A DNA stretch of 64,000 nucleotides from Olleya sp. Bg11-27 (GTDB lineage: Bacteria > Bacteroidota > Bacteroidia > Flavobacteriales > Flavobacteriaceae): NCBI RefSeq assembly GCF_002831645.1, contig NZ_CP025117.1, positions 2,247,001-2,311,000 of the forward strand, read 5' to 3'. Each line of letters opens with the position of its first letter. Position 1 is the first letter of the stretch. Of the stretch, positions 1 to 8,125 are shown piece after piece. Below the pieces are notes generated by a model. That model was not told the DNA's origin and ran no database searches. It was given only the letters and a program-made list of their open reading frames with translations. Position numbers and translations under genes: made by a program.

Positions 1-2
1 CT

Positions 3-524
3 TCCGTATCTCTGAATCCTGAAGAAGCTGTGAGAAAAGCGTTGGAGGAATTGGCACATACAGAGCGCTATGCATATCAGATTAAAAATGAATTACCGCG
101 TCTTGAAGTGGATGAGGAGTTTGATAACGTTTTGGGTCAAGTACACCACGTTAACTTCTGGATGGATGCTGAAATCGGAACGAAGGCAGAATTCTTGTAT
201 GGCTCTGAGAACTGGATTGATTTTAGCGAATTAACGGATTACGCAAAGGATGCATCAACACCAACTGAGGAGATGAATTTGTTGACCTCAATTCTTAAGG
301 AATCAGGGTTTGATGTTCTTGTAACGGATATTACTTCAATTGATGTTGAAAGTTTGGGAATGACCGTCATTAGAGCAATTGTGCCAGGATATCATCCATT
401 GTTTATGGGATACCATAAACGACCGTTAGGCAGTGAACGTCTTTGGACGCTTCCTCAAAAATTAGGGTTCGAAGGAATTCAAAAGGAAACAGGAGATTAT
501 CCTTATCCGCATCCTTTCCCTTAA
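3..524 (+). CDS. YcaO-domain cyclodehydratase, C-terminal part
   Basis: This frame is open from the left edge, so the gene is cut by the window; the GTG at 30 is an internal Val codon, not a start. About 173 residues are visible. They match the C-terminal part of the YcaO fold: a GFDVLVTDITSIDVESLGM strand region, then VIRAIVPGYHPLFMG, and the chain ends in the proline-rich tail PYPHPFP. That tail is characteristic of azoline-forming YcaO proteins, which use ATP to cyclise Cys/Ser/Thr side chains of a precursor peptide. A SagB-type dehydrogenase follows 33 bp downstream, which supports a TOMM cluster rather than a stand-alone YcaO. The ATP-binding half is outside the window. Confidence 0.85.
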   Translation, partial: SVSLNPEEAVRKALEELAHTERYAYQIKNELPRLEVDEEFDNVLGQVHHVNFWMDAEIGTKAEFLYGSENWIDFSELTDYAKDASTPTEEMNLLTSILKESGFDVLVTDITSIDVESLGMTVIRAIVPGYHPLFMGYHKRPLGSERLWTLPQKLGFEGIQKETGDYPYPHPFP

Positions 525-557
525 TGGATTGGTATTTAATTTTTTTAAATAAAAGAT

Positions 558-1361
558 ATGATTGAGAAATTTTGGCAGCAGGCAGAGCTTGCGATAGAAA
601 CAAATACACCTTCTTGGGAATTGTTTCATGAATCCTCAAAAACAGGTCACTATGACGGTGGTTTTACAAATGAGCAGGTAGTAGAGGAAATGAATAATCT
701 GTACGAGACATTCCCGTATAAGCAATTCGAAATGATTCCTTTACCAACTACATTCGCACCGGTAGAAAAGAGTTTTTTAGATACCATAATGGGTAGAAAA
801 ACGGCTAGTGAAATTAAGGTTCAGAAATTGACTCTTGAAGAATTGCGTACCATTTTACATTGTGGTTATGGTGTGACGAGAGATAACAAAGACAATGAGT
901 ACATCGAACGTACGTTGCGTACTGTTCCTTCTGGAGGGGCTTTGTATCCACTGGAATTGTATTTCTATACCAACAATAATATTGAAGGCTTGAAATCTGG
1001 GATTTACCACTATGTTCCAGGCGAGAATGCTGTTCAATTGATTCGAGAAGGGAATTTTGATGATGAAATTTCAGAATCTTTAGTTTCTTTTCAACCGCAT
1101 CTGGTGTACGATTGTTCTTTCCTATTGTTTATTACTGCGGTTTTTAACCGCTCCGTTTTTAAGTACAAGGACAAAGGGTATCGATTTACTTTGTTTGAGG
1201 CAGGACATGTTGCTCAAAATGTCAACTTGGCTGCAACTGCATTGGACTTGGGAGTCATTAATATTGGCGGTTATCACGATAGAATGGTTGATCGATTTTT
1301 GAAAATCGATGGATTAAATCACTCAACTATATACATGAATGGAATCTGTGCAGGAAACTAA
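558..1361 (+). CDS. SagB-type dehydrogenase (nitroreductase fold)
   Basis: The 267-aa protein has the SagB/ThcOx hallmark TVPSGGALYPLELYFYT near residues 120-140, followed by GIYHYVPGENAVQLI. C-terminally it has FEAGHVAQNVNLAATALDLG, the FMN-binding helix region of the nitroreductase fold. Enzymes of this family use FMN to oxidise azolines made by YcaO to thiazoles or oxazoles. It lies directly after the YcaO gene, and its 3' end overlaps the next gene by 23 bp, so the genes are probably cotranscribed. Its substrate peptide is not in the window. Confidence 0.85.
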   Translation: MIEKFWQQAELAIETNTPSWELFHESSKTGHYDGGFTNEQVVEEMNNLYETFPYKQFEMIPLPTTFAPVEKSFLDTIMGRKTASEIKVQKLTLEELRTILHCGYGVTRDNKDNEYIERTLRTVPSGGALYPLELYFYTNNNIEGLKSGIYHYVPGENAVQLIREGNFDDEISESLVSFQPHLVYDCSFLLFITAVFNRSVFKYKDKGYRFTLFEAGHVAQNVNLAATALDLGVINIGGYHDRMVDRFLKIDGLNHSTIYMNGICAGN

Positions 1362-3576
1362 AAATACTCGCTCGACACTAATTCCGAGAACAAATGAGCG
1401 CCTGAAATTAAAGGGAGTTCATTTTGAATCTTGGGGTGCATTGAAAGCTCAATTAAATCTCGATTCTTTATCGTCTGGTTGTCTTTTTTCCGATTTGTCT
1501 TTGGGCGCGCAAAAAGGACATTGGGTGCTGAATGAATTGAATGGTCAACTAGGTTTGAGCTCTTATGATCCAGTTCAGCCCTTGATTGGAATCCGAAGTG
1601 AGCAAAAATATGCTGACACGATTAGTCGGTTGATTGACAATGAGAGTATTGGAGATGTTAATTTCCTTGCTGCCTACGCTGGGTGTAAAGAGATAATTGA
1701 TCAGCTTGTTGAACAACACATAAAGTGTATCGTGATCATACCGCCCAATTCAATGAACGAATGGGAGGATGAAAACCTGAAATTTGTTCGTCTACTTACG
1801 CAGGGGCTTGAAACGATTGACTGCGATCTTGTTATTCTTGGTTATCCAAAATCTAATCTTGGAACGGAATGGGACGTTGTGTTTGAAAATGACGTACCAG
1901 ATAGCGTAAATTCAGAAGGTGAATTTGGTTTACCAGGCGTTTTGGACCGTGAACTAGTATCCCTTTTTAAGGACTTGATTCCAGATTCAAGTCTTGAATT
2001 GGCAAATAATTACGTCATTGCTTCGCCATTGACAAGATTAAAAATGGCTTCCAATACCACTAAATGTCTAGGACTTCTTTCAGGTCAGGAGGCATATAGC
2101 CATTTGTATACCTATTTTAATCTTTTGGAAATTGACGAATCGGCGAATGTTGAGGTATTTCAATTGGAAGCTGCCAAGCGTTTTTCAGAAGGAGCCTATG
2201 CTATTGCTTTGAGGATGCTCAAAGCAATAAAAGATAAAGTTCAAGATCCACTTATTCTAGCATCGATTACATCTCAGATACAAAACATTAGAATCGCGCT
2301 AATGTATTTTTCTGAAGCCGCGCAAGAAGCAACGCCATCACTTGATTTGCCTGACGAATACAAAGCTTCTTTGTTTCAAGCGAAAGCGTGGGGATTGGTT
2401 ATGACGAATCAAGCGCAAGAAGCAGAAGCTTATTTTGAGCAAGCGAGAACATTCTTATCGGAGAAAGATCATCCTCGAATGTATTTGTACTTGATGAATA
2501 TTTCAGCATTGAACAAATTGAGAATTGGTGAAGTTGATACCGCTTTTCGATTTGAAAGAGAGATTGAAGAAAAGCTTTCCGAACGAGATGTTCAGGATTG
2601 GCACATTTTATATATTAACTCAATTAATCAGGCAAGACTGTATAAGAAGGTCAACGATCTTGTTCGAGCGGAAGAATATTACATGAAAGCGTTCGAAATT
2701 AACAACAGCTTAAAGGTTGAAAGTGATCTGTTATATACCAATTTTTGTCTTGCTCAACTAGAAGATTTAAAAGGGAATAACCCTGCGTCGTATACTTATT
2801 ATTTATGTGCCTGTATTCACTGGTTGTGCAATGAGACACCTGAATCGTTAGCGCCAAGAGTAGCTCAGGCAGTTTTATGCAAAAATTTATCGTCAGAAAT
2901 TGGTAGGGTCAATGACATTTCAAAACGACTCATTGATCAATTAAAAACGGTAATTTCCAAAGCAAATATTGAGGTTAAAGATTTATCAAGAGCCCGTTTG
3001 AATTTTAGAAGAATAAACGATTCAATTCACCCTGAAATCGCTATAGGTACACATGGAATAGGTTTTTTTGCGACAAATGAAATAGACGATACGGGGTATA
3101 GTTGTGAGGCTTATGATCAATTAAAATTACTTGTTTCCAATTGTTTAAGGACTGATTTCCCGGAGTTAAACGATTTCAAAACACTCTATACGGACACAGT
3201 ATTTGGGAATGAATTACCGTGTTCATCGAAGGAATTGATTTCTTCATGTATTTATTATGGTGTTGATAAATTGATCTTCGGGAGTAACAAATTTTATCTT
3301 TCGGAACAGGATCGTAATGGTTTATTGATGTCTTCTGCTGTACGTTTATGTGGAGCTATTTCTTCGGCAAGACCATCAGAGAATCAAATAGTGATTTACT
3401 TCAAACGATACAATTCCCCAATCGCGGTTGAAGGCTTAGAACGTGAAATTCTGAGTCTCGTTTCCGCAGCATCAACGGTTCAGGGAATCATTCAGGGCAT
3501 TGGAGATGATAAACCTGTTTTGGAAGCGCTGAAAGAAATGCAACGAAAAAAACTTATCACGATTAGCCTGTTATAA
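1339..3576 (+). CDS. TPR-repeat protein of RiPP cluster, function unknown
   Basis: This is a 745-aa soluble protein with no signal peptide. The first 270 residues match no family I recognise. Residues about 275-520 are alpha-helical with TPR-like repeats, for example AWGLVMTNQAQEAEAYFEQA and ARLYKKVNDLVRAEEYYMKA. The C-terminal 200 residues have mixed composition. The start overlaps the SagB gene by 23 bp, and the stop overlaps the next ATG (TAATG), so translation is probably coupled. The position between the azoline dehydrogenase and a peptidase suggests a scaffold, a precursor-recognition protein or a third maturation enzyme; this is inference from context only. I see no YcaO-partner (E1-like) motif. 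Confidence 0.6.
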   Translation: MESVQETKNTRSTLIPRTNERLKLKGVHFESWGALKAQLNLDSLSSGCLFSDLSLGAQKGHWVLNELNGQLGLSSYDPVQPLIGIRSEQKYADTISRLIDNESIGDVNFLAAYAGCKEIIDQLVEQHIKCIVIIPPNSMNEWEDENLKFVRLLTQGLETIDCDLVILGYPKSNLGTEWDVVFENDVPDSVNSEGEFGLPGVLDRELVSLFKDLIPDSSLELANNYVIASPLTRLKMASNTTKCLGLLSGQEAYSHLYTYFNLLEIDESANVEVFQLEAAKRFSEGAYAIALRMLKAIKDKVQDPLILASITSQIQNIRIALMYFSEAAQEATPSLDLPDEYKASLFQAKAWGLVMTNQAQEAEAYFEQARTFLSEKDHPRMYLYLMNISALNKLRIGEVDTAFRFEREIEEKLSERDVQDWHILYINSINQARLYKKVNDLVRAEEYYMKAFEINNSLKVESDLLYTNFCLAQLEDLKGNNPASYTYYLCACIHWLCNETPESLAPRVAQAVLCKNLSSEIGRVNDISKRLIDQLKTVISKANIEVKDLSRARLNFRRINDSIHPEIAIGTHGIGFFATNEIDDTGYSCEAYDQLKLLVSNCLRTDFPELNDFKTLYTDTVFGNELPCSSKELISSCIYYGVDKLIFGSNKFYLSEQDRNGLLMSSAVRLCGAISSARPSENQIVIYFKRYNSPIAVEGLEREILSLVSAASTVQGIIQGIGDDKPVLEALKEMQRKKLITISLL

Positions 3577-4034
3577 TGAGTGAGGACATAAAATTAGATT
3601 TTAAGGTTGAGCTTCAGGCAGGTCAAAGAATGTGTTGGGCAGCAGTAGCAATTACTGTCTCAAAATTTTATGATAAGGAATCAGAGAGCAATCAAATCGA
3701 TCTTGCAAAAGATGTGTTTGGAGAAAATTACGATCAATTTTACTCTCCTGAATCCGCCTTATCTATTTACAATAATCTTTCCTCTGAATTAAACAGGTCG
3801 TTAACTCGAGCTGAAATTTCAGAAGAGTTGATTAACGGACGGCCAATTACTGCTTGTATGAAGCATTTTGTAGGATGGCATCTCGTCGTAATTTATGGAA
3901 TTTCACAGAACAAGTTGTTAATCGCCGATCCGTTGTTAGGAGAGGTTCAGTGCGAAATAGATGCATTCACAGATGCTTATGAAACATATTATTCATGGAC
4001 ACATACTTACAAAACAAAAGCTGCAAATGAGTAA
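3576..4034 (+). CDS. Papain-like/C39-like cysteine peptidase
   Basis: The 152-aa protein has a catalytic layout typical of small papain-like peptidases. The nucleophile is in AGQRMCWAAVA (Cys near residue 20). The His is in HFVGWHLVVIYGI (near residue 108), and an Asp/Asn is in LLIADPLLGE. There is no signal peptide, so it should act in the cytoplasm. It shares a TAATG stop/start junction with the upstream TPR gene and is the last gene of the run. In RiPP clusters such peptidases often remove the leader peptide, so leader cleavage is the likely role; the substrate is unknown. A deubiquitinase-like or AvrRpt2-like role cannot be excluded. Confidence 0.7.
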   Translation: MSEDIKLDFKVELQAGQRMCWAAVAITVSKFYDKESESNQIDLAKDVFGENYDQFYSPESALSIYNNLSSELNRSLTRAEISEELINGRPITACMKHFVGWHLVVIYGISQNKLLIADPLLGEVQCEIDAFTDAYETYYSWTHTYKTKAANE

Positions 4035-4204
4035 ATTTCGTTAGTATTTTTATTTCAAATTTGTATGTTCAGTTTCACAACAATTATTCAACGTTTTATT
4101 CCGAAAACTTGCTCAATTCCGTTATAATTTAAATCAATTTTCCATTTTCAATTCTTCCTTTTGCAATGCCTAGTCCTTAAATATGCTACAGGTTAAAATT
4201 GAAT

Positions 4205-4396
4205 TTAGGCTGATAATTTATATACCTTATTTGGTGTTTTATACTCTAAAGATAAATGTAATCTTACTTCGTTGTATAAATTAATTGTATTTTTTAAGCT
4301 CTCTTTACGTGTGCTACACTATTAAAGGTTTGATCTAGATACAATTCATATTTTAATATACCATTTACATGTTCTGCCATTGCATTTTTGTAAAAA
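4205..4396 (-). pseudogene. IS3-family transposase remnant, frameshifted
   Basis: On the minus strand this reads as the C-terminal end of an IS3-family DDE transposase: NAMAEHVNGILKYELYLDQ, then, after a one-base frameshift near 4300, TINLYNEVRLHLSLEYKTP and a stop at 4205-4207. The shift lies at an A-run where one T appears lost. The N-terminal part is gone: sequence identity ends at about 4396, where another transposase fragment begins on the opposite strand. It cannot encode a working transposase. Confidence 0.8.
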
Positions 4397-4753
4397 ACGG
4401 CAAAAGAGAAAAAGTTTTCAGTAACGTACTTTAAAGCAGAATACGAACGTAATATTGCACGTGTCGAGAGTAATCGTGGTCGTTATATGAAAGGTAAGCG
4501 TCAAAGCACTGTAGAACCTGTTTTTGGTACACTGACTCAGTTTATGGGGTTAAGAAAAATAAATACTATAGGTGTTAAACAGGCCAACAAGGTTATGCAT
4601 CTGTCTGCAATAGCTTACAACCTTAAAAAGTATTTAAAGTTTGTACAAAAACGAACAAAAAGTGAAGGCAAAGCACTTGGGTTTTTGTTTTTTGAAATAA
4701 TGGCACTTTACAAGGCTATAAACTTCCATTTAAGCGTATCAAAATTAAGGTAA
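4397..4753 (+). pseudogene. IS1182/IS5-like transposase 3' fragment
   Basis: The frame is open from about 4398 and reads KFSVTYFKAEYERNIARVES, then NRGRYMKGKRQSTVEPVFGT and LRKINTIGVKQANKVMHLS. This is the conserved C-terminal end of IS1182-group transposases (STVEPVFGTL is the region of the final catalytic Glu). There is no start codon or N-terminal two thirds. The 88-aa ORF from 4487 is only an internal Met of this fragment. It abuts the IS3 remnant at about 4396, which shows that one element was inserted into or recombined with the other. The sequence GGGGTTGTACAAAATCC near 4820 may mark its right end. Confidence 0.8.
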
Positions 4754-4831
4754 TTCTTAGCAAGTATTAAAAATTGAGCCTCTTAAAAAGGCTTATTTTG
4801 CTTATTCTATTAGAAAATTATGGGGTTGTAC

Positions 4832-4899
4832 AAAATCCGCGAGGATTTTCGTAAGTAGGCTATAACTAGCAATTAATTTTATACGGTGTTGGCAGTAGT
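4832..4899 (+). repeat. Cassette-boundary element, copy a (right half)
   Basis: This stretch has the hairpin AAAATCCGCGAGGATTTT, then GTAAGTAGG, GCAATTAATTTTATACGG and the end TGTTGGCAGTAG. It aligns with the right half of copy c (9152-9273 plus 10546-10558). The left half is missing because transposase debris lies there. The GGCAGTAG end points towards the exported hypothetical gene at 4903-5433, whose other side is bordered by the inverted end CTACTGCCAAC-type sequence of copy b. Confidence 0.7.
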
Positions 4900-4902
4900 T
4901 TT

Positions 4903-5433
4903 TTAATATGTTCTTATTATTTCATCCATCTCTTTGCACCAATCTATTATTTCTCCTTTGTCGTTAAATTCGATATGATAGGTTACATAAATATTCTTGT
5001 GTGTTTCGTGAATATTCACAAAAATTCGGTCAGTTCCATTTTTTTCTTTGTGTGGTGCAGTTATGTTTAATCTTGGATAATTTCCTTTTCCACGCTTTTT
5101 GATTTTAAATTTCTTTTTGTCTATATCAGAGAAATCAAGTTGATATCTTTCGGAATCGATTTTTATTTGGCTCTCAACATATGATTCTAAAGGTATAAAT
5201 TGTTCGTTGTTTTTCCATTTAACTCCCAAACAATTAGGATTTGCGAATACAAAATAGGCAGGTTGAAAATCAAATACAAATGGATAAATTTTTACTTTCT
5301 TTTTAGTCGGAAAAGAATCAATGAGTTTTGACTGGTAAAAGTCAAACGCAATTTGCTCATAAAAAGGGAATTCAGTTTGTGAAAATCCAATTCCACATTT
5401 GAGTAAGAAAATTAGAAGTATTGCTTTTTTCAA
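4903..5433 (-). CDS. Exported hypothetical protein
   Basis: The 176-aa protein starts with a clear signal peptide, MKKAILLIFLLKCGIGFSQ, so it should leave the cytoplasm. The mature part is rich in Lys and aromatic residues (FPFYEQIAFDFYQSKLIDSF; ITAPHKEKNGTDRIFVNIHE) and matches no family I recognise. It is the only gene between two inverted GGCAGTA/TACTGCC ends (copies a and b of the cassette element), so it behaves as a single-gene accessory unit. No partner gene is adjacent. Confidence 0.6.
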   Translation of the reverse strand: MKKAILLIFLLKCGIGFSQTEFPFYEQIAFDFYQSKLIDSFPTKKKVKIYPFVFDFQPAYFVFANPNCLGVKWKNNEQFIPLESYVESQIKIDSERYQLDFSDIDKKKFKIKKRGKGNYPRLNITAPHKEKNGTDRIFVNIHETHKNIYVTYHIEFNDKGEIIDWCKEMDEIIRTY

Positions 5434-5536
5434 AATCAGTTATTTATAATTCAATTCCAATTTAATTCAGTTTACTTTTTTATAAAAGACTAAATGAGAG
5501 AAACGTTACTTTTAATTAGTTAACGGATTTCTCAAA

Positions 5537-5729
5537 TTACTGCCAACGTCTAGGCTATGGTTAATACGGGATTAAAAAGCGATTAATTTCCGATTAAGCA
5601 CTTAGCCAAAACTTTTTATTTTGTTTTATCTTTTTCTTTATAAAGCCAAATAAAAAGATTTGGCGGACTTCATAAATATGACTAAACTTTGGATTAAGTA
5701 CCAAAACCCGTATTAATTATAGCCAATGT
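5537..5729 (-). repeat. Cassette-boundary element, copy b (inverted)
   Basis: On the minus strand this copy runs from AGCCTGTGTACA (6445-6456, displaced by the intron) through GGCTATAATTAATACGGG, an internal hairpin region and CGTATTAACCATAGCC to GACGTTGGCAGTAAT. Its outer arms, GGCTATGGTTAATACGGG (from 5553) and CCGTATTAATTATAGCC (to 5724), form a long imperfect palindrome of about 170 bp. It has the same order of landmarks as copy c. The intron at 5730-6444 splits off its TGTACACAGGCT end. Confidence 0.7.
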
Positions 5730-5813
5730 GTGTGCCCAGCATGGGCATCTTTTAATTTACCTAAAGGTAAATAATTAATCTAGAGGGTGCAAGTCCCTTA
5801 TGCGCAGGAGTAA

Positions 5814-5840
5814 CCCTTCGGCTACGCTCAGGACAGGCTT
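5814..5840 (+). repeat. REP-like insert in intron (first)
   Basis: CTTCGGCTACGCTCAGGACAG resembles the palindromic-repeat half-site CTTCGACTGCGCTCAG-type found in the array at 20087-21058. It interrupts the usual spacing of the intron's domain I. A second copy is at 5944-5969. Confidence 0.55.
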
Positions 5841-5943
5841 ATTGAAGCATTAGTAAGTCGCAAGGTTGGTAATCGCGAGGTTACATCTGAAGGCTATTTG
5901 CGATTGATTATTGAGCAAATACCACTACAAAACTCGGTACTGA

Positions 5944-5969
5944 CCCTTCGTCTACGCTCAGGACAGGCC
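5944..5969 (+). repeat. REP-like insert in intron (second)
   Basis: CTTCGTCTACGCTCAGGACAG is nearly the same as the copy at 5814-5840 and lies in the same orientation. Both occur in peripheral parts of the intron, which suggests these mobile palindromes were tolerated there. Confidence 0.55.
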
Positions 5970-6331
5970 AAGTAGAAATCGTATACAGAGGCATAGTTAT
6001 TCGGGTAAGCAAGCACACCTTTGTAACGCCCAAATAGTACCAAAAGGATAATTATGTAGATACGGCAGTGATTGAGAGAAAGAAGATGCCATTACCTGGG
6101 GCGATCTCCAAAGTTACGAGTTAGCTATATGGAGAAGTCATCAGAGGTCATAGTACTTGCAGGACACGAGTTGAGGCAATACCTCAGAAGGTCTCACAAG
6201 TAAGGAAGGAGGGAGCGTAATTCTCTTCAAAATTCGCATAGGAGCACTAGTGGTAGCCTATGCCTAAATTAGAAGATAGTGTCATGGGTGAAAAGAGCTT
6301 TGGCGTGATGATTTACGAACCGCCGTATACG

Positions 6332-6383
6332 TTCCTGAGTGCTATTGCTGGTAGCAATAGAGGCGAAAGGACTAACGTAGTTG
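6332..6383 (+). other. 52-nt hairpin insertion at domain V tip
   Basis: Between the two arms of domain V, where a tetraloop is normal, there are 52 nt. They contain a perfect 8-bp hairpin, CTATTGCT-GGT-AGCAATAG (6342-6360). The domain V tip normally docks into domain I, so this change could inactivate the intron or mark a variant class. Confidence 0.6.
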
Positions 6384-6456
6384 CGTATGTACGGTGGTGT
6401 GAGAGGCGCACTCTGGCTATTTTAGTCGGAGCCGTCTACTCGATTGTACACAGGCT

Positions 6457-7866
6457 TTATTCCGATGTTGATTGTATTATTCCATTCATTTCATTAAACA
6501 CTAAATCAATATCTTTTTCTGTAGTTCTCCAGTTAACAAAAGATGCTCTAATTCCTTTTTTGTTATTGTAGAATGTTGGAGTCATAAATACTTTTCCAGT
6601 ATCATTTAGTTTACTCAAAAAGCTTTGAACTTTATCTTGAGATTCCTCTCCACATAATGTGAAGCAAATATTATTTAGTATTACAGGCGCAAGTAATTCA
6701 AAGTCGGCACTTTTCCGTATTTTTTCACCTAAAAGATTAGCCATTAAAATACAGTTTTCAACAATACTTTTATAACCTTCTTTTCCATATGCTGTAAGTG
6801 AGAACCAAGCGGGTAGCGCTTTAAGTCTCCTTGAGTTTTCAGGAAGAAAATTTAGGTAATTAAAATTATCTAGCGGATTACCAAGATAAGGTGCGTTAGA
6901 ATTCTGAAAACTCTCGGTTTGTAATACCTTATGTTCTTCTTTAATAAAGAAAACAGCACTTTCGTAAGGAACGTTTAACCATTTATGGCAGTCGATTGTA
7001 ATACTATCGGAATGTTCCCAATCTTTAAGCAAGTGTTTATGACTATTAGAACAAGATGCAAAACCACCAAAAGCAGCATCTATATGCCACCAAAAATTAT
7101 GCTTTTGTTTTAATTTATTAATAGCTGTAAAATTATCAAAATCAACGGTATTTACCGTTCCTCCACTTGTTACAAGAATAAAGGGTTGTCCATTTAATTC
7201 TTTAATTTTAGTTTCTAAATTAGGAATTGAAATAGCCTCTCTGTTGCCTTCAATTGTTTTTACCTTAATAATATTATTACTGCCTATGCCTAAAAGGGAA
7301 AGAGATTTTATTACAGAAGAATGTGGTGTAGCTGTTAAGATGTTTACTTTTTCCGTAATTCCATTTTTAGCGAAATCTTTATTATAAGTTTTTCCTATCC
7401 ATTGTCTTGCAACAGCTAAACAAGTAAAACTGGACATTGTAGCTCCAGTGACAAAACCACCTAAAAAAGTTTTTGGTAATTCAAACAAGTCTAAAAGCAG
7501 GTTAATAGTTTCTAATTCAATATTAGCTGAAATATCGCCTTGTCCAGTAATTCCTTGAGTATTTTGGTCATAAATGGTAGCTAACCAATCTCCAACTATT
7601 GAAGCTGGCGTAGAACCTCCTGTAACATATCCCCAAAACCTAGGACCAGAGGATGAGACGATAATAGGTTCAAATCTTTCATTAAATAATTTCAATGCAG
7701 CATCTGTACCTATACCTGCATTATTCAGTTTTCTTTTCTCTTGATTTATAAATTTTATCGAAGTCGGTCTTTTATCAATGCTCGATAAATAGTCAATTCC
7801 TTGATTTTTTACTTTATCAAGTATTATGTCAAGGTCATTTAAATCTGATTGTATTAATTTATTCAT
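6457..7866 (-). CDS. PLP-dependent group II decarboxylase
   Basis: The 469-aa protein has the fold of the glutamate/aromatic-amino-acid decarboxylase family. Near residue 250 it has HNFWWHIDAAFGG, in which the Asp contacts the PLP pyridine nitrogen. DSITIDCHKWLNVPYE near residue 290 carries the PLP-binding Lys. FVTGATMSSFTCLAVARQ near residue 140 is the usual glycine/Thr-rich phosphate region. Its length is normal for the family. The substrate cannot be fixed; aromatic L-amino acids or 2,4-diaminobutyrate are both possible. The gene stands alone between inverted TGTACA ends of cassette copies b (6445-6456) and c (7878-7890), so it was probably acquired as a unit. Confidence 0.8.
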   Translation of the reverse strand: MNKLIQSDLNDLDIILDKVKNQGIDYLSSIDKRPTSIKFINQEKRKLNNAGIGTDAALKLFNERFEPIIVSSSGPRFWGYVTGGSTPASIVGDWLATIYDQNTQGITGQGDISANIELETINLLLDLFELPKTFLGGFVTGATMSSFTCLAVARQWIGKTYNKDFAKNGITEKVNILTATPHSSVIKSLSLLGIGSNNIIKVKTIEGNREAISIPNLETKIKELNGQPFILVTSGGTVNTVDFDNFTAINKLKQKHNFWWHIDAAFGGFASCSNSHKHLLKDWEHSDSITIDCHKWLNVPYESAVFFIKEEHKVLQTESFQNSNAPYLGNPLDNFNYLNFLPENSRRLKALPAWFSLTAYGKEGYKSIVENCILMANLLGEKIRKSADFELLAPVILNNICFTLCGEESQDKVQSFLSKLNDTGKVFMTPTFYNNKKGIRASFVNWRTTEKDIDLVFNEMNGIIQSTSE

Positions 7867-7877
7867 CTATGTTTTTT

Positions 7878-7898
7878 CAGCTTGTGTACAACGTTGTT
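7878..7898 (+). repeat. Cassette-boundary element, copy c, left piece
   Basis: CAGCTTGTGTACAACGTTGTT is the left end of copy c. It is the inverted counterpart of TGTACACAGGCT on the far side of the decarboxylase gene. The copy continues at 9152 after the first IS110 and ends at 10546-10558 after the second. Confidence 0.7.
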
Positions 7899-7939
7899 CT
7901 TTACTTTATACTCATTATAAAAGTAGTTATTACTTTTAC

Positions 7940-8090
7940 TAGGAAACAAGAGGAGAACTAGAACGTTGTTTAGAATAATAGTTCCATTATACGTATAAGC
8001 CCTCTTGTCTTTCTTAGGTTGCTTTAGGACCATTTGGAATACCAGGAATCACTTCCTAATAAAGGTGATAGTCATAGCAACATTTATTAA
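7940..8090 (+). ncRNA. Candidate bridge RNA of IS110 element 1
   Basis: The non-coding left end can fold into a large stem-loop: ACAAGAGG (7946-7953) pairs with CCTCTTGT (8001-8008). Inside the loop, AACGTTGTT (7962-7970) is identical to the left flank at 7890-7898. TATACGTAT (7988-7996) is complementary to ATACGTGTA in the right flank (9156-9164) with one G-U pair. This is the arrangement of left and right target guides in bridge RNAs of IS110 elements. A second hairpin, AGGAA-N4-TTCCT, follows at 8044-8057. The donor guides are not clear. Confidence 0.6.
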
Positions 8091-8125
8091 TCATTCCTCT
8101 TTGAGTAGGAACAATATTTAAAAAT

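Larger units (their letters stand above)
5730..6444 (+). mobile_element. ORF-less group II intron
   Basis: The 5' end GTGTGCCCAGCATGGGC and the early GAGGGTGCAAGTCCC box are classic group II domain I landmarks; AGTAAGTCGCAAGGTTGG follows. Domain V is seen as ACGAACCGCCGTATACG (6315-6331) pairing with CGTATGTACGGTGGT (6384-6398). Domain VI ends in GCCGTCTACTCGAT with the expected bulged A. The whole intron is about 715 nt and has no reverse-transcriptase ORF, so it would need help in trans. Two features are odd. A 52-nt insertion replaces the domain V terminal loop, and two CTACGCTCAGGACAGGC segments lie in the 5' part. It sits inside copy b of the cassette element. Confidence 0.8.

Noticed and set aside
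6260-6571. 103-aa ORF in the intron
   Set aside because: It covers domains V and VI and runs into the antisense of the decarboxylase gene, so coding is implausible.
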